A stretch of 10,000 nucleotides of DNA. It comes from Theodoxus fluviatilis (lineage: Eukaryota; Mollusca; Gastropoda; Cycloneritida; Neritidae). How positions within the stretch are numbered: the stretch's first letter is position 1; every line of letters starts with the position of its first letter. Of the stretch, positions 1 to 6,434 are shown piece by piece. The stretch spans positions 10,001-20,000 of the forward strand of contig JAWQFJ010028747.1 in the NCBI GenBank assembly GCA_034096865.1. The letters are read 5' to 3'. The position numbers and the translations under genes were made by a program. Under the pieces are notes generated by a model that saw only the letters and a list, made by a program, of their open reading frames with translations, had not been told where the DNA came from and did no database searches.

Positions 1-117
1 TTCGTGGCACCGGGATGTCACTACGCAGAGGTCAACTCGGACCTCAAAGTCACTGAGACCCGCTTGGCAGGAAAAGTAACACGTCTTGAGGCCTCATCTG
101 GAGACCTTCGGTTTTGA
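1..117 (+). CDS. Candidate partial coding segment entering from the left edge, with a leucine-heptad C-terminus
   Basis: Frame 1 is open from the first base for 38 codons and stops at TGA 115-117. It has no ATG, so it would be the 3' part of an exon that begins outside the window. The peptide starts FVAPGCHYAEVNSDL and has leucines at residues 15, 22, 29 and 36, an exact heptad spacing, with many Glu, Lys and Arg between them, as in a short coiled coil or leucine zipper. An alternative is that the exon ends at 75, where AAA is followed by GTAACA (a weak donor, phase 0). It would then join the candidate exon at 800-976, which also opens in phase 0. I do not recognise the protein family. A 38-codon open frame can occur by chance, so this stays tentative. 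Confidence 0.35.
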   Translation, partial: FVAPGCHYAEVNSDLKVTETRLAGKVTRLEASSGDLRF

Positions 118-799
118 CTTCCGACGCGATGCCTTTGGTAGTTCATCCTAGAGGACCTGTGCTGCAGATCAGAAAGTTCGATTCCCTGCCATATTTCACT
201 GTGTCTAGTTGTCTTTGACTGTGCGTCACTTGTGAAATACTGTGTCTCGTGTTTTCTCACATAGTGTTCGTGTGACAGGATGTATCCAACTGTGACCCAT
301 TTCGACTCGTGTGTCGCACTGCTTGTGATGTGTTCTGTCTCCGTTTGCTCCACTGTGTCCCATTGTCACTGGCAGGGTTTCACTGTGATTCATTGTGTCC
401 TGCATTGTCTCAAAGCATCCCGTTGGATCGACTCAAGTTGGGAAGTCGGCTTACAGACAGCGAACCAGTCATGGGAAAATTCACGCAGACCATCTTGTCA
501 TTAGTCCGTGTCCTGCAGTGCTGCGACGCACGGTGCGGTTGCAGAGTTCAGTGCCTGACTGTCGATCCTCACTGCACCTTGTGCAGACAGGGCAGAACGA
601 CCTTGAGAAAGAAGAAACGTTACTGCGTTTTCCGGTGGGCTCTGTTCTCCTTCTTGCTAGCTTCTACTTTCCTCTGTCATTCTGGTTTCCCCCATATCAC
701 TCTACAGCGGCAGCGAGACCGCTTCTCAGTGACATCCTCCTAGCTGTCAGGGGATGTGCTTGCCCTTAAGTGTCGGCTGCAGACTTCCGTGTGCCCTAG
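118..799. other. No convincing gene; GTGT/CACTGTG-rich stretch at about 190-420
   Basis: No convincing exon was found here. From about 190 to 420 the plus strand carries many irregularly spaced ACTGTG, CATTGT and GTGTC words, such as CACTGTGTC, ACTGTGACCCATT and CACTGTGATTCATTG. This looks like an old, eroded low-order tandem sequence. Plus-strand frames of up to 144 codons cross the region, but their composition (runs of Cys, Ser and Leu from the GTGT words) does not look like a conserved protein. If the candidate exons at 1-75 and 800-976 belong to one gene, this would be its last intron. Otherwise it is intergenic or 3' untranslated sequence. Confidence 0.4.
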
Positions 800-976
800 G
801 GCAGGGCGCCCAACTTTGCTGCCCGCAGCCGACTGGCCATAGAAAATGCTGCTGAACATGCGACTGCCTTCCATGTGTCAGAGGTGTCCAAGTTCAACCA
901 ACACGTGCATTGCTGGGTGAGGAATGAAAACAAGCTAGGAATGCCGACTCGAGCATTCAGGGAGGCAATCCTGTAA
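800..976 (+). CDS. Candidate terminal coding exon of an unrecognised plus-strand gene
   Basis: The frame beginning at 800 gives 58 codons and ends at TAA 974-976. It contains no early ATG, so only a splice-aware reading finds it. It reads GRAPNFAARSRLAIENAAEH and then runs through AFHVSEVSKFNQHVHCWV to a basic end, PTRAFREAIL. The residue mix is balanced and protein-like, with a helix-forming Ala/Glu-rich start and a His/Cys/Trp cluster (HVHCW), unlike the low-complexity frames elsewhere in the window. The in-frame TAG at 797-799 coincides with a possible splice acceptor: a pyrimidine-rich run ending CCCTAG directly before 800. An alternative acceptor CAG lies at 802-804. A phase-0 exon is implied by the first choice. 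The minus-strand frame over the same bases is probably a shadow. I do not recognise the family; a fragment of a mobile-element protein is also possible. Confidence 0.42.
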   Translation, partial: GRAPNFAARSRLAIENAAEHATAFHVSEVSKFNQHVHCWVRNENKLGMPTRAFREAIL

Positions 977-1070
977 CTGAACTTCCAGGATGTTTGTGAA
1001 AAATCACGTTCAGTTAATTCAGCCTTTTGCTGCTGAGGATTTTCCCAGTGACCTTTCTGAAATTGATCAT

Positions 1071-1665
1071 GTAAGAGAAAATCTTGAGGCTGTATGAGAC
1101 GCAACGTCAGGTCAGCATTTGTAAGAGAAAATCTCCAGGCTGCATGAGACGCAACGTCAGGTCAGCATTTGTAAGAGAAAATCTCGAGGCTGTATGAGAC
1201 GCAACGTCAGGTCAGCATTTGTAAGAGAAAATCTCCAGGCTGCATGAGACGCAACGTCAGGTCAGCATTTGTAAGAGAAAATTTCGAGGCTGTATGAGAC
1301 GCAACGTCAGGTCAGCATTTGTAAGAGAAAATCTCGAGGCTGCATGAGACGCAACGTCAGGTCAGCATTTGTCAGAGAAAATCTTGAGGCTGTATGAGAC
1401 GCAACGTCAGGTCAGCATTTGTAAGAGAAAATCTCCAGGCTGCATGAGACGCAACGTCAGGTCAGCATTTGTAAGAGAAAATCTCGAGGCTGTATGAGAC
1501 GCAACGTCAGGTCAGCATTTGTCAGAGAAAATCTCCAGGCTGTATGAGACGCAACGTCAGGTCAGCATTTGTCAGAGAAACTCTCCAGGCTGCATGAGAC
1601 GCAACGTCAGGTCAGCATTTGTAAGAGAAACTCTCCAGGCTGCATGAGACGCAACGTCAGGTCAG
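1071..1665. repeat. 50-bp minisatellite, about 11.9 copies, no indels
   Basis: The word GTAAGAGAAA (or GTCAGAGAAA) starts a new unit at 1071, 1121, 1171 and so on every 50 bases to 1621, giving twelve units with identical length. The last unit ends at 1665, before the tail CATTT of a full unit. Each unit runs GTMAGAGAAAMTYTCSAGGC, then TGYATGAGACGCAACGTC, then AGGTCAGCATTT. Variation is confined to a few positions: the A/C in GTAAG or GTCAG, the GAGGC/CAGGC choice, and TGTATG versus TGCATG. Units 1, 3, 5, 7 and 9 are GAGGC+TGTATG types, while 2, 4, 8, 11 and 12 are CAGGC+TGCATG types. Every unit contains the small inverted repeat GACG-CAA-CGTC. The array starts 95 bases after the stop codon of the candidate exon at 800-976, so it could lie in a 3' UTR or just beyond a gene. 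Confidence 0.98.
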
Positions 1666-2061
1666 ACTATTTCTATGCAAGGCCGGGCGTGGGGCCGAAG
1701 TAGCTGCAAAAGACTGAGTGTCAGCCACGTAGCCAGCGCCAGGCGAAACTAGAGAGGCCAGGATCCCCGGGATGGAGCTAACCTAAGGTCATGACGGCAG
1801 GAGAGGAGAGGCCTGAACTTCGGGACTCTCTGGGCTGCACAGAGCAAGTTGTCAAAGTGTCATGTCCACACAGAGCATGCTGTGGGGCGCTCGCTGTGCT
1901 GACTGTGGCACCTGTCTGCGATGTCAGTGCCAGCCTGTGTCTGCAGCTGCACCACCCCACCCCCACCCCCACCCCCTCCCTTCCTTCCACTCCCAGTCTT
2001 CTGCTCAGTGCCACGCCACCATCGGCGTTAGCGTGAATGGAGGACATCGTCGTCTCCGCCA
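1666..2061. other. Unassigned unique sequence between minisatellite and SINE
   Basis: No convincing exon, RNA gene or transposon was found. The stretch is fairly GC-rich and includes a C-rich tract at 1952-1980, listed separately. Short frames of 80 to 90 codons exist on both strands, but they run through the C-rich tract and translate into His/Pro or Gly/Val runs, so they are treated as chance. Confidence 0.5.
1952..1980 (-). other. Potential G-quadruplex (minus strand) / i-motif (plus strand)
   Basis: The plus strand is almost only C, broken by single A or T residues: runs of four, five, five, five and three C with one-base spacers. The minus strand therefore reads GGGAGGGGGTGGGGGTGG and onward, with five G-tracts of three or more separated by one-base loops. 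This matches the canonical G3+N1-7 quadruplex rule, and single-nucleotide loops are known to favour very stable parallel quadruplexes. It lies about 90 bases beyond the SINE 3' end. No gene that it might regulate is identified. Confidence 0.8.
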
Positions 2062-2069
2062 GCCACAGG

Positions 2070-2469
2070 GAAATGCTCAGCTTCCAAGCAGCGACTTATC
2101 ACTCATGTCTAGATCTCAAATCACTTTACACTTTACCCCCTGATCACTGGGCTACACGCTCAGTGCCTCACTGGCACCTGACGACAGATACAGTGAAAGA
2201 CAGATTGGGCGCACACAGTCAGGTACCAGCAGCAGCTCCACTCCCTGGGGAGGATTCCACGCCGATGCTGGCTCGTGGCCGCCTACAAGGGTCAATCGCA
2301 CCACAGAAAGAAATCGCTACCCTTTCAGGTCTTACTCCTGGCTGGGGAGAAGCAATGTGAGTAAAGCATCTTGCTCAATGATGCAACTCTGAGCCGCGCA
2401 GCTTCCAAAGCCGCACCCACTAGCCGCAAGCGACTGCAGGTCAATGCGCGCTGACCGCTCGGCCACAGG
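2070..2469 (-). mobile_element. tRNA-derived SINE, full length or nearly so
   Basis: Read on the minus strand, the element begins near 2469 with TGGCCGAGCGG (2465-2455), a perfect pol III A box of the tRNA-Leu/Ser type. It is followed by GTCAGCGCGC and a degenerate B box GGTGCGGCTTT (2417-2407). The body continues with GTTGCATCATTGAGCAAGATGC and TTTACTCACATTGCTTCTC, a pattern I associate with marine-invertebrate SINEs. The 3' part ends with GTGTAAAGTGATTTGAGATC and ATAAGTCGCT (to 2090). The 8-bp word GCCACAGG occurs at both borders (2062-2069 and 2462-2469) as a likely target-site duplication, although it overlaps the first bases of the A box. About 400 bp is a plausible SINE length. Frames on either strand here are not genes. 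The damaged B box suggests this copy is old and inactive. Confidence 0.8.
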
Positions 2470-2606
2470 AGTGTTTTGATACAGTATTTCTGGATGTTTT
2501 TGCGATAACAACAGCATACTTGAAGACACCGACTACGGTACTTCAAAATAAGTAGAATATGAAACACTTTCCATATACATGTATCAACTGACGCCGAGAC
2601 GCTTGA

Positions 2607-2715
2607 GTACTACATCACACTTACGACGTTGTATGTCACACTAGTTTTGGCGCTGTATGTTAAACCGTCACACTAGTAACGTACTACGTCACACTAGCAA
2701 CGTACAACGTCACAA
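2607..2715. repeat. Degenerate 21-bp tandem repeat with CGTCACACTAG core
   Basis: The word CGTCACACTAG starts at 2666 and 2687, and CGTCAC again at 2708, exactly 21 bases apart. The intervening blocks are TAACGTACTA and CAACGTACAA. A looser copy with TATGTCACACTAG lies upstream at about 2631-2644. The units contain TACGTCA and ACGTCA, which resemble the core of cAMP-response elements, but without conservation data this is only a resemblance. An A/T-rich unassigned stretch follows to 2871. Confidence 0.75.
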
Positions 2716-2871
2716 AATCCAAGTCGTGTGACCGTCTGCTCTCGTTCTGTGCTGAAAGCGCTTCAAACAGGTTCACTTTTTAAAATAAAAAAGAAAATAA
2801 TGTGTTTTTCCAAAAAGGACACAAAGTCTGAAAATGTTGTTCATTGCTGTTTTGCTTCTGAAAAAGACCTC

Positions 2872-3804
2872 AGCACTTTACCTGTAACTCCTTGGCCAGC
2901 GGCCCTTTTTCTGTAACTCCCTGCCCAGCGGCCCTTTCCCTGTAACTCCTTGCCCAGCGGCCCTTTCCCTGTAACTCCTTGCCCAGCGGCCCTTTCCCTG
3001 TAACGCCTTGCCCAGCGGCCCTTTTCCTGTAACTCCTTGCCCAGCGGCCCTTTCCCTGTAACTCCCTGCCCAGCGGCCCTTTCCCTGTAACGCCTTGGCC
3101 AGCGGCCCTTTCCCTGTAACTCCTTGGCCAGCGGCCCTTTCCCTGTAACTCCTTGGCCAGCGGCCCTTTCCCTGTAACGCCTTGCCCAGCGGCCCTTTCC
3201 CTGTAACGCCTTGCCCAGCGGCCCTTTCCCTGTAACGCCTTGCCCAGCGGCCCTTTTCCTGTAACGCCTTGTCCAGCGGCCCTTTCCCTGTAACTCCTTG
3301 GCCAGCGGCCCTTTCCCTGTAACTCCTTGCCCAGAGGCCCTTTCCCTGTAACGCCTTGCCCAGCGGCCCTTTCCCTGTAACTCCCTGCCCAGCGGCCCTT
3401 TCCCTGTAACTCCCTGCCCAGCGGCCCTTTCCCTGTAACGCCTTGCCCAGCGGCCCTTTCCCTGTAACGCCTTGCCCAGCGGCCCTTTCCCTGTAACTCC
3501 TTGGCCAGCGGCCCTTTCCCTGTAACGCCTTGCCCAGCGGCCCTTTCCCTGTAACGCCTTGCCCAGCGGCCCTTTCCCTGTAACGCCTTGCCCAGCGGCC
3601 CTTTCCCTGTAACTCCTTGGCCAGCGGCCCTTTTCCTGTAACTCCCTGCCCAGCGGCCCTTTCCCTGTAACTCCTTGGCCAGCGGCCCTTTCCCTGTAAC
3701 GCCTTGCCCAGCGGCCCTTTCCCTGTAACGCCTTGCCCAGCGGCCCTTTCCCTGTAACGCCTTGCCCAGCGGCCCTTTCCCTGTAACGCCTTGCCCAGCG
3801 GCCC
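2872..3804. repeat. 29-bp minisatellite, 32 copies, no indels
   Basis: Units start with TGTAAC at 2883, 2912, 2941 and so on, exactly every 29 bases to 3782, giving 32 copies. A partial, diverged unit leads in at 2872, and the last unit stops inside GGCCC at 3804. The plus-strand unit reads TGTAAC(T/G)CC(T/C)TG(C/G)CC then AGCGGCCCTTTCCC. Variation is almost confined to three places: the T/G after TAAC, the TTGCCC/TTGGCC/CTGCCC triplet of forms, and the length of the T-run. Since 29 is not a multiple of three and the minus strand of the unit has no stop in any phase, the minus strand stays open for 334 codons with an 87-base (29-residue) cycle such as GKGRWARRYRERAAGQGVT. That frame is a by-product of the repeat, not a gene. 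Confidence 0.98.
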
Positions 3805-4212
3805 GTCTTGCCAGTGAATCTGCCGAATGCAGCATACTCGTAGTCACAGAGGGAAACACACAGAATGAACGCATTTACGACAAGAAAGAATGGATAAAAG
3901 AACGGGGTTTACGACCCATCAGCCTATGCATGTAATATAAGACCATTGATCACGAAGAGCAAGCCAAGTCTTGATTTCCCAGGTTATTTGCCCTTTACAA
4001 ATCCCGTGGGGAGATACTGTCGGCCTATTCTTACCCCAATCCACGGGGAGCTAATGAGCAGAAACCATCTAAGTGTCTCTCCTAAAGTGAAAGCGTTTCT
4101 AGCTCAGTCCTCGCGATACCAAGGCTGCACTGCTGACGACGCACATCTGTTGTACACGCACTGTCATGATTCGAGGAAGCCCCAAACAGAACAAATCGGG
4201 GAAACACAGTTT
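3805..4212. other. Unique spacer between two tandem arrays, no gene seen
   Basis: This 400-bp stretch separates the 29-bp array from the tetranucleotide array. A plus-strand frame starts at 3946 and runs into the array. Its first 90 codons (MITKSKPSLDFPGYLPFTNP at the start) do not resemble a family I know. It stays open only because the following tetramer has no stop, so I do not call it a gene. No RNA gene or transposon end was found. Confidence 0.5.
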
Positions 4213-4375
4213 GTGTCTACCTGCCTGCCTGTCTGTCTGCCTGCCTGCCTACCTGCCTGTCTGCCTGCCTGCCTGTCTGTCTGTCTGCCTGCCTGCCTGT
4301 CTGTCTGTGTGCCTGCCTGCCTGTCTTTCTGTCTGCCTGCCTGTCTGCCTGCCTGCCTGCCTGTCTGTCTGTTTG

Positions 4376-4407
<32 letters not shown>

Positions 4408-4681
4408 GCTGCCTGTCTGCGTGTCTGTATGGGTGCATGTCTGTCTGTATGTGGACCAGTTTGTCTGTCTGTCTGTCTTCCTGCCTGCCTGCCTGTCTGT
4501 GTGCCTGCCTGCCTGTATGCCTGCCTGCCTGACTGCCTGTATGCCTGCCTGTCTGTCTGCCTGCCTGCCTGCCTGCCTGTCTGCCTGTTTGCCTGTCTGC
4601 TTCTCTGTCTGTCTGTCTGTCTGCCTGTCTGTGTGGCTGTATGTGATCCTGGCTGTCTGTCTGTCTGCCTGCCTGCCGGCC

Positions 4682-4720
<39 letters not shown>

Positions 4721-5233
4721 GTGTGTTTGTGTGTCTGATTGTGAACCTGTCTGTCTGTCTGTGTGTGTGTCTGTATGTCTACCTGTTTGTGTGTCTGTAT
4801 GTGAATTTGTCTATCTGTCTGTGTTTGTGTCTCTCTGTGTGCCTGTCCGTGTGTCTGTCTCTGTACCTGTCCCCCTGCCTCTCTGCCTGCCTGCCTGCCT
4901 GTCTGTCTGCGTGTCTGTACGTGTGCCTGTCTGTCTGTATGTGGACCAGTTTGTCTGTCTGTCTGTCTGTCTGCCTGTCAGTGTGCTTGCCTGCCTGCCT
5001 GCCTGTATGCCTGCCTGTCTGTTTGTCTGTCTGTCTGCCTGCCTGTCTGTCTGTCTGCTTGTCTGTTTGTGATCCTGTCTGTCTGTCTGGCTGGCTGGCT
5101 GGCTGACTGGTTGGCTGGCTGGCTGGCTGTGTTCCTGTCTATGTGCCTGTCTGTGTGCCTCTCTGTGTGCCTCTCTGTGTGCCTGTCTGTATGCCTGCCT
5201 GCCTGCCTGTCTGCCTGTCTATTTGTCTGCCTA

Positions 5234-5267
<34 letters not shown>

Positions 5268-5354
5268 TGTCTGTGTGCCTGCCTGCCTGCCTGCCTGCCT
5301 GTCTGCCTGTTGCCTGTCTCCGTGCCTGTCTGTGTGTCTGCCTGTCGGTCGGTC
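4213..5354. repeat. (CTGY)n tetranucleotide array, about 1.14 kb, with CTGC, CTGT and CTGG blocks
   Basis: Nearly the whole segment is built of CTGC and CTGT tetramers on the plus strand, with occasional CTGG, GTGT and GTAT variants. The longest pure CCTG run is about 34 bases (4375-4408), the longest pure TCTG run about 40 bases (4681-4720), and a CTGG-rich block lies near 5088-5130. Neither CTGC nor CTGT repeated gives a stop codon in any phase, so plus-strand frames read CLPACLSVCLPV-like and minus-strand frames read GRQAGRQTDRQ-like for hundreds of codons. These are artefacts. Rare non-repeat islands such as GTGGACCAGTTTG (4451 and 4941) and TGATCCTG (4644, 5070) reveal larger internal duplications. 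The same tetramer, CCTG, is the expanded unit in human myotonic dystrophy type 2; here it has no evident link to a gene. Confidence 0.98.
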
Positions 5355-5523
5355 TAAAGGGTTCCTCTGCAGCATTCATTTCGAGGGTCCACTTTCCGTC
5401 ATTTCCCACGAGGTGTCGGCATGTCATTTGCACGAGCACCAGTTCGGCCGGGAGATCGGGTGGAGTCCAAGATAGTGTCTCTGGTGGAGTCGTGCGGCAT
5501 AGCCTGAGGTCAGGCTCCGCCAA

Positions 5524-5534
5524 GAGTCACGTGA
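5524..5534. promoter_or_regulatory. E-box site GAGTCACGTGA (first of two)
   Basis: A CACGTG E-box sits in the extended context GAGTCACGTGA, close to the GTCACGTGAC site bound by MiT/TFE and USF-type bHLH-zip factors. The identical 11-mer recurs at 5737-5747. Function is inferred only from the motif, and no gene start has been located nearby. Confidence 0.35.
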
Positions 5535-5736
5535 GACAGAATCAACAGGAAGAGCCAGGGGGTCAGCGTGACGTCTGGCAATGGGAACAGGAGCTGTCAC
5601 CTCCGCCTTCCCCTTCGTAACCCCCTGTGGGCTGTGGGCAAGAATATACTTACCGCGTCTCCTCACACGATTCGTAAAAGACGAATGACTAGGGAGATGA
5701 TATTTTATTTGCACTTACTCTGCATTCTGTGAACCC

Positions 5737-5750
5737 GAGTCACGTGACTC
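5737..5750. promoter_or_regulatory. Perfect 14-bp palindrome GAGTCACGTGACTC (E-box/CLEAR-like)
   Basis: GAGTCACGTGACTC is its own reverse complement over 14 bases and contains GTCACGTGAC, the published core of the CLEAR motif recognised by TFEB-type factors. It lies 85 bases before the left end of the MITE at 5835. A single such site can occur by chance, but the second near-identical site at 5524 raises interest. The target gene is unknown. Confidence 0.4.
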
Positions 5751-5834
5751 TGGCACATTTCGCAATGAATGCATAATAGACTTGACCCTTCCCATTACAA
5801 CATTGCGCCAAAAATAGTTCGTTCTGATACTATT

Positions 5835-6434
5835 TGTGACCCTCCACCACGGAATGAGTCGCTTTGTCCCCCTGGGCCATTTTCAGTTTTTTACTCTATC
5901 TGAAAGTATTTTAAATGGCAATCCCAATGGTGAAACCCGTTTGAAAATCGGACAATTAGTCTCCGAGTTACAGGTATTTGAATATACCCACCCTCGGAAA
6001 TGGGTTTCTGAGAAAATTTGAAATAAAAGTTTTGAAACGTCAGCACAACGGTTTCCTTAGCAACGATGCATGCATTTCTTTGAAATTTGGCACAGTCATA
6101 CAACATAACATAAACAACTAACACACAAATTTTCAGTTTGAAACATAAAGTAGTTTATTGTCAACATAGAGGGGTGACAGGGAGTTAAGAAGTGTTGATT
6201 TTTGCAAGATTGCTTTGCCAAAATCGGACGAGTAGTGCTTTATTAAACACATTTTTGCTAACATTGGAAGTGAATTTTACTAAAATATTTACAGAAACTT
6301 GTAGATAAAGGATTACTGAATCAGAAACAACCAAAAACTCAAAATCGACACCCCACACCCCTTGTACCTATTTCCAGTGCTAGCGCCGAATGGTTCCAGG
6401 GACAAAGCGTCTCATTCTGTGGTGGAGGGTCACA
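5835..6434. mobile_element. MITE-like non-autonomous DNA transposon, 600 bp
   Basis: The left end at 5836-5870 (GTGACCCTCCACCAC, then G/A, GAATGAG, T/A, CGCTTTGTCCC) is the reverse complement of 6399-6433 with only two mismatches in 35 bases. Weaker matching continues inward (CCCTGGGCCATT against CCCTGGAACCATT), so the terminal inverted repeats are about 47 bp. Both ends can be extended by one base to TGTGAC. The interior is A/T-rich and has no transposase-sized frame, as expected of a MITE. The flanks TATT (5831-5834) and TTTT (6435-6438) could be a decayed 4-bp target-site duplication, or just a TT. The superfamily cannot be assigned. A TGTNR-like end with a 4-bp duplication would suit a Ginger-type element, but that is speculation. 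Confidence 0.85.

Noticed and set aside
175..185. B-box-like AGTTCGATTCC, suggesting a tRNA or SINE head
   Set aside because: The bases on either side cannot form a T-stem, and no A box lies at the right distance upstream.
309..743. 144-codon plus-strand frame beginning MCRTACDVF
   Set aside because: It has skewed Cys/Ser/Leu composition from GTGT-rich sequence, no domain, and an overlapping equally long frame in another phase.
796..1104. 102-codon minus-strand frame beginning MRLIQPQDF
   Set aside because: It overlaps the plus-strand candidate exon at 800-976, which has the better composition and a splice acceptor, and it extends into the start of the 50-bp array.
1071..1665. CRISPR array
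   Set aside because: There is no repeat/spacer alternation: the whole 50-bp unit is conserved. The same applies to the 29-bp array. The context is eukaryotic.
2037..2360. 107-codon plus-strand frame beginning MEDIVVSASHREM
   Set aside because: It runs antisense through the SINE and has no family resemblance.
2870..3874. 334-codon minus-strand open frame (GKGRWARRYRERAAGQG cycles)
   Set aside because: It is wholly explained by the 29-bp minisatellite, whose unit has no stop in any phase on that strand. Unique sequence contributes only about 22 codons at its start.
3946..5106. 386-codon plus-strand open frame rich in CLPACLSV, and overlapping frames on both strands
   Set aside because: CTGC and CTGT tetramers are stop-free in every phase, so long frames appear automatically. 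The repeated Cys/Leu/Pro and Arg/Gln/Asp/Gly patterns are just the tetramer translated.
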